In this document: positions 34,519 to 44,938 of the stretch, piece by piece | Numbering within the stretch: position 1 is the first letter of the stretch | How the letters are laid out: the number at the start of each line of letters is the position of its first letter | From: Gaeumannomyces sp. JS-464 | Taxonomy: Eukaryota; Ascomycota; Sordariomycetes; Magnaporthales; Magnaporthaceae | DNA length: 64,000 nt | Reading direction: 5' to 3' | NCBI GenBank assembly: GCA_002197995.1 | Contig: NGZR01000001.1 | Coordinates: 3,162,001 to 3,226,000 of the forward strand | Translations under genes and position numbers: made by a program | Notes under the pieces: generated by a model | What the model was told of the DNA's origin: nothing | What the model saw: only the letters and a program-made list of their open reading frames with translations | Database searches by the model: none

Positions 34519-36322
34519 ATGTTCGGCAACCGCAAGTTCAGTATCAACCGGCACACGGGCATCCCCAAGCCCGCCCGGCGCTTCTCCATGGGCGAGCCGA
34601 GCCAGAGTGGTGAGTAGAAGTGTTTGCGTTATCTGTCCAATTTTCGGAGGCGGAGCGGGGTAATATCAGCGGCGCCAGAAAAAAAAAAAGGGGGCAACGG
34701 CGGCCAAGCAGCCCGGCGCCGCTGGGCTTGGCATGCCGCCTTGGCCTGTGTGTCTCGGGGGTCTTGGATCCATCGTCCATCGTCTGCCGCAGCAAGGACA
34801 GCAGCCTGATGACAGACGACGGAAAAACAGAGGCCAGCAGCAAGGATCCACAGGCAGTTCCGCGCCGCCCACGAGGGCCACTCCCCATGCCGGCCTCGAC
34901 GCGACGCGCGCCTCGACGGGCGTCGTGTGGTGCACCGAGCGCGCGACCGAGTTCGGCTTCCTCGAGGAGCCCGACCAGTGGGCCAACCTGGGCCAGGGCG
35001 CGCCCGAGGTCGAGGACGAGATTGAGGGCTGCTTCCCGCGCCCCAGCAGCATCGATATCTCGCTCAACAGCCGCGAGTACGGCCCGACGGCCGGCATCAA
35101 GCCCCTGCGCGAGGCCGTCGCGCACCTCTACAACGAGCACCACCGCAAGGGCAAGGACTCGCTCTACACGTGGGAGAACGTCGCCATCGTGCCCGGCGGC
35201 CGCGCCGGCCTGATCCGCATCGCGGCCGTGCTCAACAACGCCTACGTCGGCTTCTTCATCCCCGACTACACGGCCTACAACGAGATGCTGTCGCTCTTCA
35301 AGAACTTCGCCGCCATCCCCGTGCCGCTGTCCGAGGACGACGGCTACCACATCCACCCGGACAAGATCGCCGAGGAGATCGCTCGCGGCACCGGCGTCAT
35401 CCTGACCTCGAACCCGCGCAACCCGACCGGCCGCGTCGTCGCCAACCCGGAGCTGGCCGAGATCCAGGACCTGTGCCGCGAGCGCGCCACCCTGGTCTCG
35501 GACGAGTTCTACTCGGGCTACAACTACACCAGCAACTGCGACGGCACCACCATCAGCGCCGCCGAGAACGTCATCGACGTCGACGAGGACGACGTCCTCA
35601 TCATCGACGGCCTCACCAAGCGCTTCCGCCTGCCGGGCTGGCGTGTCGCCTGGATCATTGGGCCCAAGGAGTTTATCAAGGCGTGAGTTGCGGCAGTCTT
35701 GTCACCTTGTGCCATTACCTCACTAATAACATCTACTGACTCACATCACACACAAAAAAAAAAAACAGCATCGGCTCCTGCGGCTCCTACCTCGACGGCG
35801 GCACCAACGTCGCCTTCCAGGAGGCCGCCATCCCCATGCTGCAGCCCGACCTGGTCCAGACCGAGATGGTGGCCCTGCAGCGCCACTTCCGCGACAAGCG
35901 CGACTACGTCGTCACCCGCCTGCGCGAGATGGGCTTCCACATCAAGTACGTCCCGGACTCGACCTTTTACCTCTGGCTCAACCTTGAGGGCTTGCCCAAC
36001 CCCATCTCGGACGGCCTCAACTTCTTCCAGGCCTGCCTCGAGGAGAAGGTCATCGTCGTGCCCGGCATCTTCTTCGACCTCAACCCGGCCCGCCGCAGGG
36101 ACCTGTTCGACTCGCCCTGCCACCACTTTGTGCGCTTCTCGTACGGCCCCAAGATGGAGACGCTCAAGATGGGCTGCGACGGCATCGAGAGGGTCGTGAA
36201 CAAGTATGTATTGTTTTTTTTTTTTTTTTTTTTGTGGCTCGATAAAATCCTTCCCCCAATCACCTGCAACCCGTCACTGACATTCAACTTCATCTCTCAG
36301 GTTCAAGAAAGCGTCCCACTAG
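34519..36322 (+). CDS. PLP-dependent aminotransferase, class I/II
   Basis: Four exons: 34519-34609, 34854-35682, 35769-36203 and 36301-36322; 458 residues. Fold-type I motifs: NLGQGAPEVEDEIEG near the start, the substrate/cofactor loop NSREYGPTAGIKPLREAV, SNPRNPTGR, SDEFYSGYNY (PLP Asp/Tyr) and the Schiff-base Lys (~286) in GLTKRFRLPGWRVAW with the phosphate-binding Arg just after it. The C-terminal domain has PDSTFYLWLNLEG and an Arg in HHFVRFSYG for the substrate carboxylate. The enzyme moves an amino group between an amino acid and a 2-oxo acid; the substrate cannot be told, and kynurenine, aromatic or ACC-synthase-like roles are all possible. Exon 1 and the 244-nt first intron are the least certain part, chosen because they keep phase. 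The last exon codes only the end FKKASH. Confidence 0.87.
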
Positions 36323-37386
36323 ACGAGAAAGATAATGATACCCTCTGGTCGACGCAATGAAGACTTGGACTACGGGGATTTGCCACCCTCTTGGGTTCAG
36401 ATTTCAAGACTTTCTCAGGATATGAAAGGAAGGGACACGTAACCCGAGACATGGTGCCCGGCAGATTTAGACAATCTCCAACCAATTGTTCATTGCCAGA
36501 CTACAAACATGTTGCAACATTCAAGTAAAACCTCCATCTTCGCATCTGATCCGGGAGGGACCATAGAATTCGGGCATTCATGTGTTGAGATTGTAAAATC
36601 ACCGTCAAGGGTCCATGGGATCAGGGGTAGTAGCCACCCCGCTCCTTCAGTTCCATTTCTCGTGTATTCTTTTTCCTTTGTAAAAAGCCCACTACCAAGG
36701 CTCATCCACAAGAGGACAGCCAGTCTTCGGGAAACAACGGAACAGTAGAATCTGGCCGGAGCGTCCCGGTACAAAACACCAATGACGTGAAAACGAGGGG
36801 TAAAACATAAAAATCCATGCTCCATTGCCTGTCTTGCCATCCCCATCCCTTCCCAATCCCTCCAGGATTTGAATCGTTTAGTGCATCTATCTCAATCGTG
36901 TGCGCCACAAAACTCCCTCTCCCAGCGCCCAACCAGGACGCTACCAATAAATCCGCAAAACCATCGACAAAAAAAGCACCAGAAGAGAGGTGTAGACGAA
37001 GGTAGGCAGCTATAGAATGGTCGGGGAGATGAATAAGATTAGGAAAAGACAACAAGAATTACAAAAATTATCTCGAGCCAACATTTCTCGGGTCGTCATC
37101 GTCTACATCCTTGATTGGTCGCACCACGTTCGCCGTCAAAACTGCGAAAATAAAGGGGGAAATAGGAGAAAGAAACAACAAATCAAAAAAGAAGCAACTC
37201 GAAGACGACGCAAATGAGCGGAACGAACGGACGGGGTATCTTGGCAGCCATTCCGGCCCGCCCTCTTACCGGCAACAGATGCCGAGAATATTGGTAGTTC
37301 ATGCTCACCGCTGTGTTGGTGGTTTATGGAAGGAAGAATAAAAAGAAGAGGAAGAAGGCTGGAACAAATCAGGCATCAAACGTATA
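36323..37386. other. Convergent intergenic region, no gene seen
   Basis: About 1.1 kb between the aminotransferase stop and the transcription-factor stop. A-rich on the plus strand between 36960 and 37220, probably 3' UTR of the minus-strand gene. No gene seen. Confidence 0.6.
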
Positions 37387-40300
37387 TCAGCCCATATGCG
37401 GGCCAGGCCCACCTGCTAGCTGGCCCTCAAAGAGCCCGAGCAACTCGTGGGCGGGTATGCAGTCTAGCCAGTGCGGCATCACCTCATTGTCGCTGGGTAG
37501 CTCCAGAGTGATCTCCTGGTAGGGCAGATCCGTCAGATGCTGTGGGTAGTAGTTGCCCGGGACGAGCCCCCCAACGGCCTGCGTAAAGTGTGGCGAATAC
37601 TCGCCCTGCGGAACCTGCTGGTGGTGCAGTTGCTGCTGGTGACCAGAGGTTGCTGCCTCCACGAGGGAGTTTGCAGGGGACGCACCCGCCTGTATGACTG
37701 AAGGTTCGTATGCCGTGGATGAGTGTGAGGATGGTGTGTACGATGGCGGCGGCGCTTGGTGTGGATGCTGTTGTGCGGCCCCGTTGCGGTGGTGATTATG
37801 GTCGCCGTGCCCAGAGTGAGCCATCCCGGCGAGTACCTGGAGCTTGCTCTCCGTGACCATATTATGATTGGACGGAGCCGGCGAGCTGTCAACCACCGGA
37901 TCCTCAAGCATACCATTCATTCCCTCAAACTTGATCATGGATTTATCGTCTTGCCGATGACCTTGAGTGCTGCTGGCAGCCGACGACCCTGACAGACGGT
38001 GAGACCCGGAGGCATGGTGCGGCGGGAGCTGTGGCTCCTGTTGCTGGTGCTGTGAGAAGCGCACGGCGGAGATGCTAGGCCGAGGGAACGGCTGCGGGAA
38101 CATTGGCGGCTCAGGAAGGCTCTGACGGATTGGATCGTATATCATATTTCCGGGAGGCGTCATGGCCGAGACTGGGGGCCCAGTGTAAGACCCAGACCCA
38201 GATACGCCACTTCCTTGGATAGGATTCTGGTGGGAAGGGGTGGGCGTGAAAAATTGTGCTAGCTGAGAATGACCACTCGAATTGGCGTTGGCCGAATTGC
38301 CACTGTTTTGGTAGAATCGGGTCAGGTTTGAATTGGGCGAGTTGGTGGTGCCCGTGAGAGTGGCGTAGGCGATGGGCGCCGCGCTGGGCGAGGCCGGTAT
38401 CTCAAAGCGTCGGAGGGGCGCAAGTGAGTTGCGCCTCGAGATCCTGGTCATGGCATACTCCTCCAAAGTGTACGTCTCGCAGTCCCAGATTCCCTTGGAC
38501 TTTTGGTCGAGCGCAGTCAAGATGTACTTGACACCGCCCCAGTAGAGCTGCAGCTGCTGCAATGACTTTTTGACCATCTGGTAGTTCTGGTTCGCCCCGA
38601 GGGCTAGCAGCGAGTGCTTGCTTCCCCTGGTCTCGCCCGTCTCAGGAGAGATGGCGTCGGGCGAGGAGGGCTCAGACGATTGTGATATCGACTGCGTCAA
38701 AAAGGCGCAGGCGGCGATGTACATGGGCTGGGACGTGAAGGGGTTGCCGATGAAGCTCTTAGGATCGATGATCTCGGCAAAGGAGAGGATATCGGCAATG
38801 GTCTTAGCACTCGACATAGAGAGCTGCCGGCTGTCGGGCAGGAGCTGGATCGGGCCCGTGAGCCCGAAGAAGACGACGTTCGGCGCGTGCATGATGATGA
38901 TGAGGGCGTGGAACCAGAAATGGAGCAGGATAAATGTCGTGCCCTGGCCAGCCTTGACGTACTCCTGGAAGTTGACGGCGTTGAAGTGCAGCCGCGAGTC
39001 CTGCTCCTCGTAGAGCTCCGTTAGGTCGTTCTTGACCTTGTCGAAATTGTTCGTCGTCAGATCGCTGGGATCCGTGACGTTGTTTAGGACATCCGACGCA
39101 CGCCCATACAGGTGGATGATACGGATAAAGAAGGGGAAAGGGTCTGGCAGGTTGGAGACGGGATCGATAACCGGCTCGGGCAGCGGAATCTCAAAGTCGT
39201 CGTCTTTGTACCGCACAGGCCTCCCGGTGCCTGAGGAGATGACTCTGTCGAGCACAAAAACGGCCCAGAAGGTGTCAATGCGCTCCTGCTCGACCTCGCT
39301 CTGCTCCTCGGGGCTGAGTGTGTCGTCTTCATCGCCGTGCTTGTCCTCGGGCACCTCGCCGTTGCGCTTGATGTTCCAGGTCCGCGTGTACCAGGCGTCC
39401 TTCTCGCCCTGGTACTTGACACCCTCCTTCCTGTGTAGGCCGAGGTCGTCGGCCATGCGGATCGCGTTCCCGAGATACATCCACAGTGCGCTGTCCTGGT
39501 CCTGGCCGAAGCACTCGTATGCCAACAGCAGATACGCTTGCACAGCGCCCACGGTCGGGCAGGGGTATGCATCCACGGTGGCCGCCTTGGCACGCTGGGC
39601 GAAGACGTTGCCATATTCAGCCCGCTCCTTCGGGTCCCGCGAGTTGGCACGCAGGGGAAAGTCTGCGAAGCGCGTGGCAAGCGCGCACATGACGTCTACC
39701 AGCATTGACTCTACCTTCTTCTCCCTAACCATCCGGATGATTTTGTCGCGGCGGAGGAAGGGGTAGTTGCAGCCCAAGTGCGTGAAGAAGGTCTCGATCA
39801 AGCTCATGATCAGCGGGTCGATGGGCTCCGGTTGGCTGGGATCATAAGCAGGCACCGTGTCCCCGAGATCGTAGGAAGGCTTGCCGTCCCCATTTTCAAA
39901 AACGGTGGGCTCGTTTAAAGCTGTGAAGGAGGAGCGGTGCTCGGGTAAGGCTCTTGGCGAGGTGGACGAAAAGGAGCTTCCTCTCCTCCGCTTGTCTCTG
40001 TACGAGACGTTGACCAGCATTTGCTTGAAGCCAGGGACAATGGCGGTACGGCCAAAGTAGCGAAAGTAAGGGATCCTGTTGCCCTCGTGGCGGTGACGTG
40101 TGGCCGAGTCATCCGAGGAGCCGTGGCGGTCTTCAAAGAAGGATACGGTGCGCGAGCCCCGTGGTTTCTCTGCGTGGAGGGGCTGCTGCTGGGGCGGAGG
40201 CATGCCGTGATGCCACTCATTGCTTTGCGATCGCTTCAAATTGCCAGTCCTGGCCTGGCCGTGGCTGGGCACTGGGTGGCGCTTAGGCGAGGCCTTGGGC

Positions 40301-41029
40301 TCTGTGTTTTCAAACGAACCAGTGTCGGATTCGTCCCAGGGCCTTCCCTCAACATCCCCAGCACCGTACTCATGATCATTGTCATCGGCGAGGTAGTCGT
40401 CCTCGTTCTTGATGGCAGGCAGGTCCCCATCTGTGGTGGGTGCCCGCTTCTTGGGGACCCCCGGGGTCGACTTCTTCCTATCGATGACCTCATTGTAACC
40501 TAAACACTCGTGGCCATTTTTGGAGCAGGTCGAGCAGATGCCGGGCTCGCCGCTGCAGCGAGTTTTTCGCCTGCGGCCTGTGTCGTCCGGGCGGCATCGA
40601 ATAGTGCATCGAGACGTCAATCCTTTGCATCACCAGGTGTGTTGCGATATACAGCAGGGTGGTAGTCATCACAAAAGAAACATGCAAGAAGAGGAAGTCA
40701 CTCACACGTCAGACATCTGAATGATGGGTGAGAAGCAGCACATTGTCAGCACAGAGATTCCCTGCATATAGGACAGGTGCAGCAAGACCCGCACAGCAGT
40801 GTTGGAGTGGTGCAGACTTGGCGGCACACGCAGGATTCGGGGCACGCCGCCTGGGGAAGGGGAAGACTGAGACGGCTTCCGTCTGCGATGACAGTATGAC
40901 ATCAAAAAAAGATGGACATTGAACCTACGCCGCATTGATCCTCCGCCTCTTGGACGGAGGATGGCCCTCGTTGTTGACGAAGCGAATCTGCCTTGGGGGC
41001 CCAAAAGACCCGTGGACCGAGGGATTCAT
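37387..41029 (-). CDS. Zn2Cys6 fungal transcription factor with fungal-specific TF domain; 11-nt microexon
   Basis: Three exons: 41029-40929, 40716-40706 (11 nt) and 40577-37387; 1100 residues. The zinc cluster is complete only with the microexon: exon 1 ends ...KRRRINA, the microexon supplies ACLT and the first base of the next Cys codon, and exon 3 continues RRRKTRCSGEPGICSTCSK. This gives Cys 35, 38, 45, 52, 55 and 62 in perfect CX2CX6CX6CX2CX6C spacing, with junctions at GTAGGT and GTGAGT donors and CAG acceptors. The basic KRRR ahead of it may be a nuclear-localisation signal. The middle homology region begins at IETFFTHLGCNYPFLRRDKI and includes AYECFGQDQDSALWMYLGNA, RMADDLGLHRK and DTFWAVFVLDRVISSGTGRP. 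The C-terminal ~400 residues are Gln/His/Ser/Pro-rich and end in an acidic, hydrophobic, activation-like stretch. It binds DNA as a regulator; the target pathway is unknown. The 3.9 kb upstream is gene-free. Confidence 0.9.
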
Positions 41030-44000
41030 GGCGGCGCGGTGCTCCTCGATAGCAGAACCATAGCGGTGGGTACACACACGGGTCCGGGGCCGTGGGTGGG
41101 GTTTGGGCGCGTGGATCGAGGGTCCAACGCTGCTGGTGTGGGCGGCGGCGGCGGGCGCTATGTCCGGGGACCCCGTGCTTTTTTTCGTCGGTCGTTTTTG
41201 TCCTTGGAACGAACGCAGCGTTTGGGGGCAGGCGAACGATGGGGATTTGTGCGACGGCTGCCGCGAAGCCGAGGGGAGGGGGAGGGGAGAGGGAAAGCAG
41301 AGAGTGAGTTGGAATGCGAGAGGACGAGGGTGGGAGAAAAATAATGCGACACGATGGCTCGGCGGGGAGGCGACAGCGTCATATGCGGCGCAAAGCACCA
41401 ACCGCTGCGTAGCCCATTTCGATCGTTGAATGGGGGGTTGGAAAGTGACAAGATGGGCCAGCGAGACGGGGAGGGCAAAAACGGCGGTAGGAAAGGGGAT
41501 TGACGGGGGTAGATAGTAGGCTGCGGCCTGTGGTGGTGGTGGCAGAGGTGGTGACTGGTGTGTGTGCTGATTTGCGAATTATCTCGATTCGTCTTGCCTC
41601 CGCGAGCAAGCAACCCCAAAAAAAAAGCAAGGAGGTCGTAGCAATCTACGCAGAGTTGCGCAGCGCACGCCCAACTCTACCTAGTAGGCTGAAGACGCCG
41701 ACACACGCACGCAGCACCAAAAGGTACGAGACGAAGAGGATGGGCGGCCAGAAGAGGCAGAGAAGGCAGGTCGGTCAGGGTGCGACAACGGAGCAGCACG
41801 GGCTGGCTGGCTGTCTGGCACTGGCCAGCGCGGGTGGAAGGGTCCAAACGAATTGATGGGAGAAGTGGGGCCCCACAAAGATCCCGGCATCTGCCTCTGG
41901 CTCCTCACCTGCAGAGCGCACCGTTCCTTCCTGTCTCGTCGCAAAACTTGGCACTGCAACGGCACCTTACGTTGAAGGCCCTGATGCATATGCCACCCAG
42001 TGGCAGCCTATAGCTGCTGAGGTATACAAGCGGCAGCCCGGCACGAGATCGTGAGACGCCAAAGGGGAGAGAAAAAAAAGGACGCAATGCAGGAGGATGA
42101 GGAGGCTGTGGTAGGAAGAAAGCAAAGATTTTTCTCCGGATTTCTTTCCCCTCTCCAGCTAGCTGAGCTGCCAGCCTGCCTGTCGTGTCCTGCTTGAGGC
42201 AAGGCATGAAAGCCATTGAGGGGGTAGGGCATCAACCCCCCAGCAGCAAAACAGGCGCTAGCTCGCTAGCTCTCGCGGGACGGACGCGGGAATGAAAGCT
42301 ACCTGGGCTAGTCCGATTTGCCATGCCAAGAAGACGACTGGGCGGGAAAAGAAGGAACAAAGACAAATGGAGAGACTAGGAGAAAAAAGGGAGGAGGGCT
42401 GCGATGCATGATGATGGTCGCCGGGCATTACTACGTCGTTGTCGTCCGTATGTATGTGCATACACCATATTAGACGCCAACGCGCGGACGACGCATCTTT
42501 GCTAGCATTGGAACATGAACCCCTTCCCACACACACCCACACACACACCCTCTCGCCGCCGCCGCTGCAGCAATCGTCGCCCCAATCGGAGCGAAGCTGA
42601 GCTCAAGCCGCGGAGGCAGGCCACACAAACGGTGTGGGATTGGGAAAGAAGCACGGGGGAAAAAAGAAAGAAAAAAAAAAGCCATCAGTCTTAGCGCATC
42701 TGCAGCGCACCTTTTGGCACTGCGGGCCCCATTGGCTGCGACCAGGGTGAGGCAAGGGCGCCTCTTCCTCCTCTAACCCGAAAAAACATAATAAACAAGC
42801 AGAGCCCAAAGACGCGGGGTCGGCAGGCAGATGGGAGCCCGAAAGAAGGAAGACTAGCAGGTAAAAGGGTCAGGTAGCCCTGCTGCCGGGCTGGCTCTCA
42901 CCGAGGCGACATGGCGCACATGGTGGCTTGCTGCGAGGCTGGCTGTTGGGCGGGGATCCGTTTCCCTTTTGCAATCATTGACGGAATCACTGCAATCCAC
43001 GCTCGCTGGCAGTAGACATTTCGTGGCTTGCAGCTGAACATTGTCCGTCACGCAACCCAAGGGCCGGGGACGAGATTCTCTTCACACCGGCTTCGGTTGC
43101 CAATTTGCTGGGGGGGTTTTCTGTTTTTTTTTCTTTTTTTCTTTCTTTCCCTCCCTCTGCCGCATCTTCCAACGGTTGACAGACCCGTGGTTTCAGCAGC
43201 TGGGATCTGCCCTCGTGCATCCCCATCAAACTCCGGACCTCCTTCGGTTGGACGAACGGCGGGTCATGGCCAGGCTCGTGAGTGGAAAGCTGGAGCTGTT
43301 CGTCCGGATCCCTCACGTCATCAAACGCCGAACTATGTGGAGGCCCGGGTCGTCCATCATGCCGCGTGGTCTTGGGAGCCGCCGCTTCGTCGACAGCCGA
43401 CCTCAGGCCCAAACAGTTGGACCCCAAAAGCCTCGTCCGCAATGCTGCTGATATAGGCCCCTTCTCGTGATCTCGTGGAAGCCCAGCTTCCGTCTTTAGG
43501 CTATTCACCAAGTCCACGCCCGAGCGAGTTCTTGTTCTTCCACCAAACAGAGAAGATGCAAGCCCAAGTCGCGAATGAACCCAGAAAAAAGTCAAAGCAT
43601 GGGTGGTTAACGAGAGGCTGTCATCGTTCCCGCAAACTTCAGCGTGACGCATCACCTCAGCCCCATCGGGCCCAGGTGAAAAGCTATCATTTGCATCCCC
43701 TCCACACCGAGGGCCCCATGTTGCATTAGTCCCGTCGGCGTGTCGTCGTCTACATATACACGTACACTCCCGCGTTCCTACTCCATCCACCTAGGTGGCC
43801 CCCCCTTTTTTTCCCCCTCTTTTAACCCGCACGGCCAGCCCGTCGGATTTCCCGCCCCTCGTCGGCCAGGGCAGCACGTCCCCGTCGGCATCTACACCGT
43901 CCCAGGGTATCCAGCCTCACAAGCGGATAGGTAGGTAGGTACGTAGGTGCCTAGGTAGGCAGGCAAGACAGACAACGGGTAAGCTAAAAGGGTAGATTCC

Positions 44001-44938
44001 CGGCCGGCCCGCATGAAACCACGCTTGCGTTTTGCGAGCGTATGTTCGACGGGTTGCAGCAAAGCCCACCCGCTCCCGCCAAACGGTGTGCGATACGGTT
44101 ACCATAATATATTACCACACATCTCGTGGGGGAGGGGGTATATATTTGGTGCGAACCCTATAGTTCCGTCCTTAGCCATTGGTGCCCAAACACCACCACC
44201 ACCACCTCGCTGAACCTTTCTTCTCCAAGTGGTTCACGGGCTGGTTGGTTCGGCTTGGGGTCGCACGCTGCGGGGGATCGACAGGATGCCCAGCCATAGA
44301 GAGCCTCGTTTGTTGCCTGAGACGCCCGACGCTGCCCCGCGGGCCAAACAGCTTAGAGCAGCCTTCCCTCCATCAAGTCGAAAATGGAGATTTTACACCG
44401 GCCGAATCACGTTCCGAGACGATGCTTCCCCGCGTTCTTCAGGACGTCACGTTGACTCACATACGCCTGAAACGAGTAGCAATGGTTGTCGTATGGTTTT
44501 GTATATCCCAATTCCTGTTTGATTTGGACAACCTTTTACGCCCAAGGTTTTCTCTAGAGCCGGTGATTCCGACACGTAAATCTAGGGGTTTGAACTCCGT
44601 TCCCTTGCTTTAAAAGACAAATGATTACCGAACTGGTGTGTGCTCCAATCTGATAGATCTAGCAGACAAAATTATTCGCAGGAACCAACGCTAGGAAAAA
44701 AGTCGTTGGCACGCCAACTGTATCCTCTCTGCTCCAGACTTCCTCACCACTGTACCAGTACGGGCCAACGAGAGAAAATCCAGATGAGTGAAAGGGACTT
44801 TGGAATGAAATAGTTGAAAGGGAATATCAAAGGAAATATGCCATGTCATACAAGTCGTGCTGATCACCGCCACACAATAGATATTACAAATGGTACGGCG
44901 AAGGCGTCCTGGTCTGCCATCCATCATTCTGATTCTGA
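41030..44938. other. Long gene-free region upstream of the transcription factor
   Basis: 3.9 kb with no supportable gene. It contains GA/CT-rich stretches, a CA-repeat at 42528-42550 and the GTAG-type tandem region at 43927-43972. Frames of 140-270 codons (e.g. minus 43790-42987) have no domain and no codon bias. A long 5' UTR or extended promoter of the Zn2Cys6 gene, or a non-coding transcript, could occupy part of it. Confidence 0.5.
43927..43972 (+). repeat. Degenerate GTAG tandem repeat
   Basis: ATAGGTAGGTAGGTACGTAG followed by further imperfect (C)TAGGTAGGCAGG copies and AGACAGAC. Such tetranucleotide tracts are common in fungal intergenic DNA. Confidence 0.75.

Noticed and set aside
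34519..41029. Biosynthetic gene cluster around the aminotransferase and Zn2Cys6 factor
   Set aside because: No backbone enzyme (PKS, NRPS, terpene synthase), transporter or tailoring oxidase lies nearby; neighbours are housekeeping genes.
42987..43790. 267-codon minus-strand frame in the gap upstream of the transcription factor
   Set aside because: No codon bias, no domain, and interrupted by low-complexity tracts.
43927..43972. Possible CRISPR-like or regulatory array
   Set aside because: A simple degenerate tetranucleotide repeat with no spacers; ordinary fungal intergenic repeat.
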